From positions 18,636,501 to 18,700,500 of the forward strand of contig NC_071335.1 in the NCBI RefSeq assembly GCF_027744825.2: a DNA stretch of 64,000 nt, read 5' to 3'. The notes under the pieces are model-generated. The model was not told the origin of the DNA, did no database searches, and saw only the letters and a program-made list of their open reading frames with translations. Made by a program: the position numbers and the translations under genes. Of the stretch, positions 1 through 10,855 are shown one piece after another. This DNA is from Synchiropus splendidus. Lineage: Eukaryota > Chordata > Actinopteri > Syngnathiformes > Callionymidae. The number at the start of each line of letters is the position of its first letter. Within the stretch, counting starts at the first letter, position 1.

Positions 1-690
1 AGTGGGGATTAGGATTATAAACCACTGACAGTTTATGGATCATAATATTGAATTTATCCAAGGATGCGGGGGGATTTGTTATTGGGAACACCATTAATTG
101 TGTATCAGGATCATATTTTTCTTCATCACGTTGGCAAAAAAGGAATATTTTGAGGAGTCAAATGATAATTTTTTTTTTAAGATTTATTGTTCACAAAAAA
201 ATGGGTGATTTTTTTTTTTTTTTTGTCTGTCAAGAACTCAAAAAGTCTGGAATTCTGCTTGACTCTGCTATGTGCAGACTGGACAGTGGCCTAGTTCTTC
301 ACACACCCAGTGTTCATGAATTGCTTCATCAATCCTTTTACCAATAGAAAAACTTCCCCCGGACCAACGTTGACTTGTCTTGCTGGTATAGTTTTTGATA
401 GCTTTGCATTCAGACCCAGATCTTACGGCAGGCTGCAGCATGAATTGGAGCCTATGGTGGATCCTGGATTGCTCAGCCTCCGAAGATCAATATTTTTTTC
501 ATTTTCTGCCGACAGAAGTGACACGTGAATTTTACACTTCCACCAGATGAAAGGTTGCCGTGGCAGCTGGCGAATAGACCACCCGCCCGGTGAGTAAAAA
601 AAAAAAAAAAAAAAAAACAGGAAAACCATGGAAGAATGACAGAACTATATGATAAAGAATATTCAGTATGTAATATATAGTTATGTATAG
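1..690. other. AT-rich stretch without a gene
   Basis: No coding or transposon signature was recognised. The stretch holds a run of 16 T at 209-224 and a run of 22 A at 596-617. The short open frames here contain homopolymer-encoded Phe/Lys runs and look accidental. Confidence 0.6.
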
Positions 691-696
691 TATATT

Positions 697-792
697 AACA
701 AATAGGGCACACAGCGGCCTAGTGGTGAGCCAAGAAGGCTGTGGTTTCAATGCCCAGACCACCTTCCTGCATGGAGTTTGCATGTATAAGAC
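697..792 (+). repeat. SINE-like fragment (GGCCTAGTGGTGAGC type)
   Basis: The sequence contains GCGGCCTAGTGGTGAGC, then CAAGAAGGCTGTGGTTTCAA, then GCATGGAGTTTGCATGT. This order matches a very common fish interspersed repeat in which a tRNA-like GGCCTAGTGGTTAGC head is followed by AAGAAGGT..GGGTTCGA and TGTGTGGAGTTTGCATG. The copy is degraded: the pol III B-box is disrupted (GTTTCAATGC) and the downstream part is missing. The family assignment is from memory. A related fragment lies at 57240-57420. Confidence 0.5.
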
Positions 793-936
793 AAAGTGGA
801 GGTCTATTGACAATGTATGTATGCATATTAAAAAATATATGGTACAGTATATTTAGTACTATGGTTTGACAGCAAAACAAAGCAGTGAGGAGACACTGAC
901 GTTCATCGTATTTTTAACAATTATATTTATTTAGCT

Positions 937-1075
937 ATTTCTGGACGATAGACAGCGCTGAAATATAAGCCACGCCCACTGAAATTAAGACGAAAATAGA
1001 TTTCTTACATACAAATGCCACAAAGGTCTAAAAGGTAGTGGTGCAGTGGTGCAATCCACACCACAGTAATGTCAG
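937..1075 (+). repeat. Fragment of the ATAAGCC DNA-transposon-like family
   Basis: CTGGACGATAGACAGCGC followed by ATAAGCCACGCCCACTGAAA is the same word order as in the larger copies at 18322-19365 and, inverted, at 37186-37596. The downstream GTGGTGCAGTGGTGCAA portion is also shared. Only the first roughly 140 bases remain. A short piece at about 1115-1140 (GACCGGCTGTGGTGG) resembles another part of the family in the opposite orientation, so the locus is rearranged. Confidence 0.55.
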
Positions 1076-1187
1076 TGATTTATGTGTACTTAACTTCTGA
1101 GATACTTACCTCTAGCAGCAGTAGCTTAGACCGGCTGTGGTGGCAGAGCCATGGAGCACTTGGTGGTATATTAAACACCTGTGATTT

Positions 1188-1985
1188 TCCAAAATGGTTT
1201 TGCCGTCATCCACTGCTTTTTATTTTAATGCACAACACTTCCATGTTTATATGTGTGAATAGTTGTTGTTGTTGTGTTGTTGTTATCCTCCTAGCCGCCA
1301 TGTGTCTTGAGCATTATTGTGGGGAAAATATGGTACATTGGTAGTTATGATTCTGCGTTTCTTTTATCAAAGAAAAGTTTTCACTATTCAGTCAATATTA
1401 AACATTGAACAAATGTACCCCACCAAACTCCAAACACAAACAAAGTGCAGCCAAAGAGGCCACATACAGCCAAATAAGCCCCACATTTCAGCAGCTCAGC
1501 AACATGGAAGTTGTTGTTGTCTTTGTGCGCTTAAAAAAATATTTTTCCAAAATGGTTTTGCCGTCATCCACTGCTTTTTATTTTAATGCACAACACTTCC
1601 ACGTTTATAGGTGTGAATAGTTGTTGTTGCTGTGTTGTTGTTATCCTCCTAGCCGGCACTTGTCTTGAGCATTATTGTGGGAAAAATATGGTATATTGGT
1701 AGTTATGATTCTGCGTTTCTTTTATCAAAGAAGAGTTTTCAACGCAAAGTCTTTCACACTATACAGTCAATATTAAACACTGAACAAATGTACCCCACCA
1801 AACTCCAAACACAAACAAAGTGCGGCCACATGCAGCCAAATAAGCCCCACATTTCGGCACCTCAGCAACATGGAAGTTGTTGTTGTCTTTGTGCGCTTAA
1901 AAAGATATTTTCCAAAATGGTTTTGCCATCATCCACTTCTTTTTATTTCAGTGCTGAACACTCTCACGTGTATAGGTGTGAATAA
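1188..1985 (+). repeat. Tandem array of about 360-bp units (2 full plus part)
   Basis: The phrase TCCAAAATGGTTTTGCC recurs at 1188, 1546 and, with one change, 1911, giving periods of 358 and 365 bases. Each unit carries GTTGTTGTTATCCTCCTAGC, a GAACAAATGTACCCCACCAA block and ACATGGAAGTTGTTGTTGTC. The third unit stops near 1985. The open frames seen here (the shared CTPPNSKHKQ and PHISA.QQHGS peptides) are translations of the repeat. The CCTAGC..GTGTCTTG..GCAT segment is also found in the dispersed repeat at 4620, 22385 and 39545, so the array may have grown from a copy of it. Confidence 0.8.
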
Positions 1986-1989
1986 ACTT

Positions 1990-3000
1990 TCCTGAACAGC
2001 CTCCATTTGACTCCAAAGCCTTCATCCAACCAAGCCACTAGTACCATGTTCAGCGAGTAACTGTCTATTGTTACCTAGCAACAGACTCAACAGTGAATAC
2101 ATGGCTTGACGCTCATGGTTTAACTAACTATTTCAGATCACTAATTTCGAGCCTTACCAGTCAAATATACGCCCAGATTTAATGTGTGATGTATCACAAC
2201 TATCTACTTGCTATATATAGAGATGGCACCAGCAATTGACACCCTGGTGCTTCGCTCTCTTGCGGTGTGTTTGGGGACACACAGACACAGCGTGAGCTCA
2301 CTGAAACAGTGAGAGTCAAATTCCAGTCTTCAAAGCTGAAGTTTAATAGTTGTAATCTATGGCTGAGCAAGACTTGTGTGGCACTGACTCATCGATATGG
2401 CCTTTCGAAGGGGGATGAACATCTGGATGTGAAAACATTTTGAAGGTTTTGACATTCATTTTTATGGCCTTGCTCCTGCGCAAGCTCTTCTTTGTGCTCC
2501 TCCTGAGTTTTTCAGTGTAACTCCTTCAAAAAATAAAAATAAAATAGCAGTATATGGTCAAATACATTTTCGGTGCCACTTCAGTTCACAGAACAACTGC
2601 ATATGGTTATGCGTATATGTAGCTCACTAGCCTGTAATGAATCATTGTAACTACTGACAGTGTCTTGTTACGTGTTGCTATATTTCCCCTTGGAACGACT
2701 ACAGAAAGTCCACACTAAGAAACACTGTAATTACAGATTATTACCAGTGACTAAGCAAGTAATTAGTGAATTAATGGTTAATATGTCCCAACCATTTTTT
2801 TTTTGACACTGGATTAAAGAAAAATACACAGTGGAGTAGAAATGAGCAGCTTGGTGGATAGACTGTTGAGTCCAGACGGACCATTTGAAATGTTATTGAC
2901 GGACTAGTTCACGTTTTCGTTGTTACATTAATGCAGATTCCAGAGAACAACTGTCAAACATAACCATGTTTTTTCTGTTATGGTGTTTTTCTCTCTCTAT
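1990..3000. other. Unassigned unique-looking sequence
   Basis: No repeat shared with the rest of the window and no coding signature was seen. A short inverted pair GGCACCAGC/GACACCCTGGTGC lies at about 2224-2251, and T and A runs occur near 2796 and 2526. Nothing further could be assigned. Confidence 0.5.
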
Positions 3001-3011
3001 TTGGACCACCA

Positions 3012-3778
3012 TCCATGCATCCATTCATCCTCATCCGCTTAGCCGTTGCCGGGTCAGAGGGGCAGCAGCTTCAGAAGGCCACGCCAAACGCCCTTCCGCC
3101 GGGCAACTTCCACCAGCTCCAACTGGGGGATCTGAGACGCTCCCAGGCCAGTGAAGAGATATAATCCCTCCATCTGGTCCTGGATCGACTCCGTGGTCTC
3201 CTCCCAGCTGGCCATGTCTGAAACACCTCCACAGGGAGGCGTCCAGGAAGCATCCTCATGAGATGCCCGAACCACCTCAACTGACTCCTCTTAATGAGGA
3301 GATTCAGCAGCACTACTCAGAGTCTCTCCCGAGTGACAGAACTCCTCACCCTATCTCTAAAGGAGACGCCCGTCACCCATCGTGGAAAACTCATTTCAGC
3401 CACTGGTATCCGGGATCTTATTCTTTCTGTGATAACCCACAGCTCATGACAGGGTCGGGGCGAAGATTGATCGGAAAATAGAGAGCTTTGCCTTTTGGCT
3501 CAGCTCCCTCGTACACACAACAGTGCGGTTGAGCGACTGCAATAACACCCCTGCTGCGCCGATTCGCCGACCAATCTCCAACTCCCTTACGCCCCTACTT
3601 GAGAACAAGACCCCACTTAAACTTCTCCACTTGAGGCAGAGACTCATTCCTTACCCGGAGAGAGCAATCCACCCTTTTCCATTTGAGAACCATGGTCTCA
3701 GACTTAGAGGTGGTTTTCGTCATCCCAGCCACTTCACACTCGCAAGAGTTGAAGGTCGCGCCGTGATGAAGCCTTGAG
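3012..3778 (-). mobile_element. 5'-truncated LINE 3' end (Rex/Babar- or RTE-like)
   Basis: Read on the minus strand, this is the C-terminal end of a non-LTR retrotransposon polyprotein. At 3444-3647 the translation includes GVLFSSRGVRELEIGRRIGA and LSQKAKLSIFRSIFAPTL. At 3071-3313 it includes LRWFGHLMRMLPGRLPVEVF followed by TRWRDYISSLAWERL. These are hallmark peptides of an abundant teleost LINE. The frames are broken between the blocks, so it is a dead copy. The 3' end (left side here) finishes in a short ATCC/ATGC-rich tail at about 3008-3040, as expected for target-primed insertion. Reverse transcriptase motifs and the 5' part are missing. The clade name is uncertain; that it is a LINE is secure. 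Related ends lie at 49967-50315 and 58541-59077. Confidence 0.88.
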
Positions 3779-3789
3779 AACCAAATAGC

Positions 3790-4610
3790 AGTGACCGAAT
3801 CCTTAGGTCGCTAAAACACAAACCAGTGGAGCTGCGCCTTGAAAACCTGTCCATGTAAACCAAAAAAAATGCTGTAGAAAGGAGTGTGTGAGGCTCCTTT
3901 CCATTTCAAGCTGCTGTGGGACATTTACTGTTGCGAATGACTATGTGACTAACATGCATTTTAATGGACTCTTGCAGTATCAGAACCGCAGGTGCTGGTG
4001 CCTTTCAAGAGCAGCTGATAACTGATGCGTAACACATTGAACCAAAACACATGGATCTTTTGCCTGGGGACGAGTTGATCATTTTTGATTTCAACACTGC
4101 ATTCTACGAGCACAGTGACTGAATATAAACTGAGGGTGAGTGGCTGAAGGTCCTCACATCCCACACAATCACAAAAGTATGAGTTGCTCATTAGTTTTTG
4201 CATAATTGTTTTTCTATTTATGCACAACAGCATTTTTTTTTTCACTCTAAATTAGCGTGGGGCTCTTTCACCCCAATTCCAGCAGGTATTTTGAAGGTTT
4301 ATCTATTTTTATTTTTTTGTCAGCTATCCATTCGGCCACATGACTTTGCTCCTCATTGCACTTCAGTATGCGCATCTGCTATGAGCCTCACATCAGCCTT
4401 GTCTCATCTCCTGCGGTGGGAGGCAGCAACAGTGGCTTTTATTGCAACTATACAGTCCAGTGACTTTTCTCATTATCCTCCACTCACTTTTGCATGATGT
4501 CACGTTTTTCTCAACAGCTTTTTGAGAAAGCATTCGGTCATTAATGTAAATTTGGTTTCCGACAGCCACTCAAGAACGGAGCACCTCAGCATGTTAGAAT
4601 CACTTTGATA
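3790..4610. other. Unassigned sequence
   Basis: Nothing recognisable. Short open frames on both strands have no family signature. T-rich runs occur at about 4232 and 4310. Confidence 0.5.
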
Positions 4611-4619
4611 TATTTATAT

Positions 4620-5118
4620 TAGGGGTGGGATTCGATGAAAAAAATAATATAATAATTACAGAATTTCAATTCATTGTAAAAGAATATTTGCCACAAGAAG
4701 ACACATTTTTCAATTTGGATGAATTTGGTATATTACTGAAGGACCCGTACATACATTTAAAAAAACGCATATTGTTTATTTTGCATCAGTTTGACAATGC
4801 CGCAATAAATCACGATGGTGTCTATAGTTTTTATATCACTTTATTTAAACTAAAGCTCTTTTAATGTCTTGAAAATATTTGGATAAGAATTTCAAGTACA
4901 TTCAGAGTAGTGGAAACCCTGGCCATTGTGTAGTGAAAAACATCCCTGAACAAAATCAAACAGATGCTTTTGTTAGCTTTTGTTCAGGGATTCCTCCATG
5001 TTTGTTGTTGTTGTTATCATCCTAGCTGTGCCACGTGTCTTGTGCATCAGTGTGATCAGTGGACCAGGAACTCCTGCTCTTACAAAGGGTCCCTGTTGTC
5101 TGGAGAGCAAACTGTTAA
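4620..5118 (+). repeat. hAT-like dispersed repeat, copy 1
   Basis: It starts with TAGGGGTGGGATTCGAT, a terminus like those of many hAT elements (compare the TAGGGCTGGGTATCGAT end of the hAT at 10856-12030). It shares a long colinear stretch with 39545-39932: CATACATTTAAA, ATTGTTTATTTTGCATC, AAATCACGATGG, TTTCAAGTACATTCAGAGTA, CAAACAGATGCTTTTGTTAG and TTCAGGGATTCCTCCATG. The right part (GTTGTTGTTATCATCCTAGC to GAGCAAACTGTTAA) recurs inverted at 22385-22530. No transposase is present. The right terminus and target duplication could not be fixed. Confidence 0.65.
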
Positions 5119-5177
5119 ATTAAATTAAATAAAAATAATTAAATGCCTTTAAAATATTTTAACTCGTTAATTACAAG

Positions 5178-5195
5178 TATATATATATATATATA
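5178..5195. repeat. (TA)n microsatellite
   Basis: Perfect alternating TA of about 18 bases, directly before MITE copy A. Confidence 0.9.
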
Positions 5196-5404
5196 AGACC
5201 ATTAGTACATAGTGTTGAGTATATGATGTATCATGAAACAGAGGTGATGAAACAGTTTCCAGTATGGCATTAGTAAGAAAAAAACAAAAACTAACAAAAA
5301 ACACTCAATAAAATAAACTGTGAAACAATTTGCTTGGGGCTCGTGATAGGAAGATAAGGAATGGAAGATACAGTTTCATGAAACAGTTTCCTAAGTTTCA
5401 GAGG

Positions 5405-5419
5405 CCACTAGATGGCGCT
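5405..5419 (+). promoter_or_regulatory. CTCF core motif match (copy A, left arm)
   Basis: CCACTAGATGGCGCT fits CCASYAGRKGGCRSY at all 15 positions. The preceding AGAGG also resembles the usual upstream flank. Binding is not shown; only the motif is seen. Confidence 0.6.
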
Positions 5420-5468
5420 CTAGGTTTCTTTGAATTAGTTGTTTAAGTTTGAACATTTTACAGCAGAC

Positions 5469-5483
5469 AGTGCCATCTGGTGG
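5469..5483 (-). promoter_or_regulatory. CTCF core motif match (copy A, right arm)
   Basis: The minus strand reads CCACCAGATGGCACT, a match at all 15 consensus positions. It faces the left-arm motif 64 bases away. Confidence 0.6.
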
Positions 5484-5529
5484 CCTCTGAACATCAGGAC
5501 ACTGTTTCATGAAACGTTATTATTATTAT

Positions 5530-7545
5530 TTTTTTTTCTATCAGAATATGTTACTTTCTTCATATTGGCTGTAATAACATGACCTGACGTCGGTCTCAGT
5601 GGCCTTGCAAGCTTATTATTTGAGAGCATTTGTAGTGTACAAATCGTGTCAATAGTTAACGTATGGAAATGAAGTCGCCCACTGTATGGATCAGATAAAC
5701 AACTTCATCCCTATTTATGTATATTCACATCACACAATAATCACTCTCATCCTGATGAAGCAATTAACCGAAACAAAGATAAGCCACGAAGAAACGTCTG
5801 AGTCGCCTTTGATGTTTTCACACTTCGCAGTCAGCCAATGACACCGGCGTTGAGCTGCGATATACAAGCTCTCTAACAACGTAGAGATGCTCAAACACCA
5901 AGAGAAACATGACGAAATTGAGAGAAGAAGAAGAAAAAAAGAAAAACTGGATAAACACACAGACACGTCCTGTCGGTGTCTGGGGCTGTTGGAATGAGTC
6001 GAGATTATCAGTAGACAAAGCAGAGAGAGACGAGAGCTTGTACTTCAAAGCTTGTTTGCTCGATAGTGATCTGAGCTTGTGGCTGCATGCATGTGAATGT
6101 GCTGCCGTCTCAACAGGACTCCATGATAATGGTGTGCACGTGGGTGACATGTTTTTGTCTAACGGTTTGCGTTTGTCCTAATATTGTTTGGTGGTTCCTT
6201 CTTAAGATTTCTTCCCATCCGTTCATTGTTAGATCGCGCTCTGTAGAAATCATATATCATTATAATTGCTGCCTTATTTTTCTCACTTGGGGGCAGGGAA
6301 TGGCTTCATATTACAGTCTGACACACCTTTCATGTTACCTTCACCTTCAAACAGAAGTTTATTATTCGCACAATGGGAAAATTTGGCATCGTTACTTCCA
6401 TTCCAAATGTGAAGGTTTCTAGTTCAGTGACTGGGATGGAGCAGGATTCAAACAACCCCGGACTTTTGGTCGCCCCCAAGACGACTGCCAGATACTAAGT
6501 CAATCCTTTTTGAATCAACAGCTCGATCTACTAGTCTACTAGTAGCATAGGTACTAGTCTACTAAGGTATTAGGTCAAAAGACTCAAGTAAATCTAGAAA
6601 ATATGTGTCATGAAAGCTTTAAATCTCTCATGAATTGGGCATTTGCACTAGGAATGGTGGCTCGTCTTCCAAATCCAGCTCAGGTTCCTGTCTCGGGAAG
6701 AATCAGTGTTGTTTACTGTAGGAAGATCGACCTTTAAGAACAACTTCTTAAAGGTCATGGGTCGATCACTCATGCTCGGTCACTTAAAAAGTAGCATGCC
6801 CGCTCGACAACCAATCTATTTTAAGAAGGTATCTCAGCTCCCTGCTGAAGTTTATGTGTACCCTTTCCTTTCTGGCCATATAGACGCTCACTTTTTTTAA
6901 CGTTATGATTTAAATACTTAATTCCCTCCGCTCCTTCACAGACTATATTATGGTGTTGGACTTCTCTCTCCACGCCTGATTGTCAAATAACTCACTGTAA
7001 CAACAGTCGGCAATGTTTTAAACTCACTGGCCCCAGTGGAAACACAATTTGTTTCCTGTCCAGTGCACCCTGGAAAACTGGTCTCACCACTGATAAAGAA
7101 TTGCTCCATGCCCATATTCTATGATATAAGAATCAGTTTTCCCTGATCCCTAGTTTTGCAGGTGTCCACACCCCCTGTCTCCGTAGCATACTGCTACTTG
7201 TCGCCCTTTTATGAGCTTTCTCCTTCCTCTTACATCCAAAATCCCTATTGATATACAAATTCAAGCCCGAAATGACACGACAATTTTTCCACCAACATGA
7301 ATAAAAAAGAACTACCATTCCACTCCACTCCTACAGAAAGCTAAACGATTTTGGACGGAGGTCAGGGTTAGGATTTGCCATGGGGCAGCGCTCCTTTTGC
7401 TCTCCAGCCTATGATATGGCTCCTGGTATATACAGCACCTCAAATGACTGTGTGTTTCAGTTGTAATGTCTTCTACAGCTCTGTCAGTAAGGTGGAGAGC
7501 CACATTGAAACCTGTGCACCGTGAACGGCTCACTCAATCTCAACA
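5530..7545. other. Unassigned sequence with local hairpin and short repeats
   Basis: No gene or known repeat recognised. CTACTAGTCTACTAG and GTACTAGTCTACTA at about 6528-6565 form a small direct/inverted repeat cluster. A perfect hairpin follows at 6729. The segment immediately before the transposon at 7548 shows no recognisable family. Confidence 0.5.
6729..6756. repeat. Perfect 12-bp stem hairpin with 4-base loop
   Basis: GACCTTTAAGAA, loop CAAC, TTCTTAAAGGTC. After a 3-base interruption the outer bases GATC/GATC can extend the pairing. No T-run follows that would suggest a pol III terminator. Confidence 0.85.
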
Positions 7546-7547
7546 TA

Positions 7548-8201
7548 CAGTGGTACCTCAGTTCTCGACCACAATCTGTTCCAGAAGGCATAATGCGTTC
7601 CAAGCCTTAAAATAGTCTTTTGTAGGAGTGAATGTAGAGTGTCTGCTGCAGGTGCGCTGTTCCTCTATGTGTGTGGCCGCTGCATGTGGGAGGGGTTGCC
7701 GAGTGAGTGACATCTCTCCAGAAGTGAAGAGGTGCCCGGTGCGTGTCCAGCTCTGAATGTGCGCTTCTGTGCAGTTTGGCTGTGACAAAGTCATAAACCA
7801 AGTCACGCTCTGTCCCAGACTCGCCTCATCCCTGTCCCAGCTCCAGCCCACAACAGGACATCAAACCCTGGAGTGGTGTGGAGAGCGAGCACCTCCCCTG
7901 TGACACTCTACCACGGTCCAGTGTGGAGACAGGAAAGGTTTTACACCTCAATATGAAGAAAAAACAGTCAGTAAATGTAGCTAACGGGACACGTCTGCAT
8001 ACAGAGGCTGCGTTATACACAATAACAAAGCGCGTCGCAGGTCAGCCGATCGGTCCGCCCACGTTGTGTTTTTTCCGGCTTTTTCGGGGGCGTTCGAGTT
8101 CTGGATTTTCGTTCGAAATCAGAAGCAAAAGAATCTTGAAATTGTTGTTTGAACTCAGATTTGTTCGAAATCCGGGACATTTGAAAACCAAGGTACCACT
8201 G
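7548..8201 (+). mobile_element. CAGTGGTACC transposon, copy 1 (TA duplication)
   Basis: It begins CAGTGGTACCTCAGTTCTCG and ends CCAAGGTACCACTG, with TA on both sides (7546-7547 and 8202-8203). TA duplication and CAGT termini fit the Tc1/mariner superfamily; pogo/Tigger-like is my guess. The roughly 650-bp interior has no transposase, so it is non-autonomous. The repeated peptides it can encode (starting MESEHLPCDTLPRSS and, on the other strand, MYNAASVCRRVPLATF) are by-products of high DNA identity. Relative to copy 4 it lacks about 70 bases near the left end, after CCAGAAGGC. Confidence 0.88.
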
Positions 8202-8255
8202 TACAACGCAAAGGTCACTTGAACATAGTCGCCGCTTAATGCCTTGGGAGTGTGA

Positions 8256-8720
8256 GTTTGTTGGCGACATCCTAAATGCAGCTGATTCCAGACTCTCAGC
8301 TCTCTTCCTCCACCTAACCTTTGATACAATCTCACACCCCATTCTTTCTCTTACCTCAGTTCATCCATCAAGAACACCTCCTGTAAATTTACTACAGGTG
8401 CACCCCATGGCTTTGTCTGTGCCCCCCACCTCTTCATCATCTACCCCTCTTACTTGGAGATTTCTTCTGTATATTGAATCTCCAACCTTCACAACCTCAC
8501 ATATTCTTATTCTCATACCCGGCTTGCCTCTCACCGTAAAATGAAGACCAATAAAACTGGATTTCCTATGGTCAAGACAGTCTCTCCCTCACTGTCAATG
8601 GAAGTCCCTCCCCCTCAGGTTGAGAGTCACATCATCCCTCATAACTTGTCGTAATCCCAGCTCAGAAACGTAAACCAGCTTCACTCTACCCAACACCACC
8701 CGCATTGCCTCTATTTTTCT
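8256..8720 (+). mobile_element. L2-like LINE reverse-transcriptase fragment
   Basis: In successive, frame-broken blocks the plus strand resembles fish L2 ORF2. LTFDTISHPILSLTS (8305-8350) corresponds to the L2 block LTAAFDTISHPILL. The DNA GGTGCACCCCATGGCTTTG..CTCTTCATCATCTACCC (8397-8445) corresponds to GVPQGSVLGPLLFIIYLLP. CTCACTGTCAATGGAAGTCC (8588 onward) corresponds to LTVNGSPVPLS. The comparison peptides are from memory. The copy is degraded, without a 5' part or a definable tail, and sits about 55 bases right of transposon copy 1. Confidence 0.65.
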
Positions 8721-8724
8721 TCCT

Positions 8725-9600
8725 AATCCCGTTCCAAATATGAATACAACTAGGAAAACCTCTGTACAAGGGGAGAACATCCTGCCAAACAAGTCCACGG
8801 ATGAGTCTGTGATGTAAGAGCAGTTCAAGACCATATTCCAGTGCTTTCAGTGAAAAGCAGAATAAGAACATTATGTCACTGGATTTCATGAAATCCACCC
8901 CGAAAGAAGAATGAGTTGAGGATTATCGGAAAACAACTGTTTCATCATGAGCTTTTAAGAACAGATGCTAAACTGTTTCAGGTTCAGGTTTCATAACACA
9001 CTCACCTGTTCCAGAGGTCTATTTTGTGGTTTGAGTTCGTCATCGATAAAGTAAGTTCTAGAGTAAGTATTGTATAAGTGAGCCTTAAACCCAATTCTGT
9101 CAAGCACTTCTTCATAGCAAGGCTAGTTGTGATGCATCATTCTTTGCCACACATGGAAGCTCCAGAGTAACTTAGTTTAGCCCGACCATTTTCTTTTGAG
9201 CTGAAGAAAACAATGCCGAAGTGCTTTACACATTGTGCGTATTTTTGTGTAGGCTTTTGTTAAACAAATGAGGATGTTGATGTACCTCTCTATAGCAATG
9301 CTCATTAAGTTTGCGTATGTAAAAGTCCGGCTAGCTAATTGTCCCATATGTGCTCGTGAATTAGTAGATTCAAAGGGAGGTAGATCTCTTTTTTTGTTCT
9401 CTCAACATATCTGGAACTGAGACAGATCTGTTGAGGACACATGCCTTTACATGACTAAGGACACGCACGTTTAAAAGAGTCAAATGGATAAAGAATGGTG
9501 GTGTATGGTGTTTGATATTACGCAGGAGGTGTGAGTTGTTCCAAATGTTGGCTGTGTTTAAATTGCTGAAGAATCTCATATATTCATGTTTTTCTTGTGC
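8725..9600. other. Unassigned sequence
   Basis: Possibly includes the decayed end of the preceding LINE up to about 8800. Beyond that nothing recognisable. A 152-codon minus-strand frame (9370-9828) is low-complexity in charge and has no family signature. Confidence 0.45.
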
Positions 9601-9729
9601 TTTTATTTTGTTTTGTTTTATTTTTGTTGCAGCTTGTCCGATGCTCCAGCCACGCTGATTTCTACACCAGAGTTCCAGTCTGCGCTGCCAGATGATTGAT
9701 CCTCGTCCTCCGGTGAAGTCCTCCTCGAA

Positions 9730-10165
9730 ATTAGCTCTTTGAAATGTGTCTCTTGTGTGTGCCGTTTCTGCCGCTTCCTTGTTTATTCGTCTAGTTTGCT
9801 CCCTGCCTTTTATAGCCGTGTTGCGCACTCTGCGAGAGTTTTTCTTACTCGTGTCTTGTTTTCTCTTGTTGGCTTTTTCTTCCTCGTGTGTGTGTGTTTG
9901 AGTGTTCCACCACCGAGCGTTTTTTGTTGTTTGGGCCTCGTGTATGTATCTGAGTTCGGTTTTGGTTGGCTGATATTAATTCGCCTCTCTTCTGTTTTCA
10001 GGTGTTTCCCCGTCCTTGAGTGCTTCCCTCACTCTGCGTTTTAGATAGCGATGTCTTTAGTTCTGCGTTTCCTGTCTGTGCCCTGTTATTTTGTTTATTG
10101 TATATTAAAGCTTGTTAAAACTAACCTCGTCTGCGTCGAGCCTTCTGTACAAGTTACAACCTAGC
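9730..10165 (+). mobile_element. LTR-like segment (possible Gypsy-type LTR relic)
   Basis: A T/C/G-rich plus strand with many TTGTTTT, CTCGTGT and GTTTCC words leads to TGTATATTAAAGC (a polyadenylation-like ATTAAA) near 10101-10112 and then CTCGTCTGCGTCGAGCC. This resembles the R-U5 ends of fish Gypsy LTRs and the composition of the solo LTR at 29283-30004. Clear TG..CA ends and a target duplication were not found, so the limits are approximate. Confidence 0.4.
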
Positions 10166-10169
10166 ACTA

Positions 10170-10845
10170 GGGTCTGTTCACCTGAGCCAAACATGACGCT
10201 GGGTTGCTATTTTCATTGACTAAAAGTTGCGTGTTTTACCTACTAATATTTAAGACTTAATTACCAATAACTAAGCCTTATGTTGGATGTAGATGTTATT
10301 TTTTTGTGTAAAAATAATCACCAGTTCAGAGAAATATAGGCAGATTGTGACTCTGAAGAAGAGGCTGAGAATTGTCACCAGTTGATTTATGAGTGACAGG
10401 GTCAGCTGATGACCAGTCAGCCACTAGTTCATCTGAAGCAACCAAGATCCCAGCCACAGGACCAATCCAAGCAGTCTTTGGGAAATTGATAGTGACACTG
10501 AGAGATTGGATCAGCGGCTTTTGAGTGTGGGCTGTATCGGTCTTTCGTGATGAAGAAATGACCCACAAGGGGAAACGCTCAATTTTCCAGACAACTCTAA
10601 TTCTTACCTCTGGTCATAAGCTTTCGGTTGAAGATGAAATAGAAAGCATCCAGAATATTTGTTCTCCCTTTGACAGGTCATGAGTAGTTTTGGCATCATG
10701 GTGAGTCACAGAGTAGAATCAGCGCTTGTCTGGATGTAAACAAGCCAGTTGAGAGACTTCCCCCGAGTGGAGCAATGATGTCAAGCCAGGTCAAACAACG
10801 TCTGAAAAGTCACCCAGTTAACCCGGCATTGCCCAAAAGAAGCTG
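10170..10845. other. Unassigned flank of the hAT element
   Basis: Nothing recognisable. It ends in the left copy of the 8-bp target duplication. Confidence 0.5.
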
Positions 10846-10855
10846 TGGAGAGTAA

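Larger units (their letters stand above)
5210..5514. mobile_element. CTCF-motif MITE, copy A
   Basis: Left end TAGTGTTGAG..GATGTATCATGAAACAG. The inner part has TTTCATGAAACAGTTTCC, CAGAGGCCACTAGATGGCGC, a spacer of about 50 bases, then the inverted arm GTGCCATCTGGTGGCCTCTG and GACACTGTTTCATGAAAC. Copies at 26204, 34210, 46073 and 60464 share this plan. The TAGTG start and the GATGAGGT/TTTCATGAAAC subterminal repeats suggest a hAT-type non-autonomous element (inference). About 100 bases of A-rich sequence at 5260-5368 separate the outer end from the inner arm in this copy, and the outer right end is lost. Confidence 0.75.

Noticed and set aside
4255..4280. Histone 3' stem-loop (GGCTCTTTC near 4261)
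   Set aside because: The second arm of the stem (AAGAGCC) is absent.
6430..6500. tRNA-like or SINE B-box (GGATTCAAAC)
   Set aside because: It does not fit GWTCRANNC and no A-box lies at the right distance upstream.
7878..8222. Recurring peptide frames (MESEHLPCDTLPRSS and others) as a conserved gene family
   Set aside because: They recur because the CAGTGGTACC transposon is repeated; frames on both strands and in several phases are conserved equally, and the translations run into the terminal inverted repeats.
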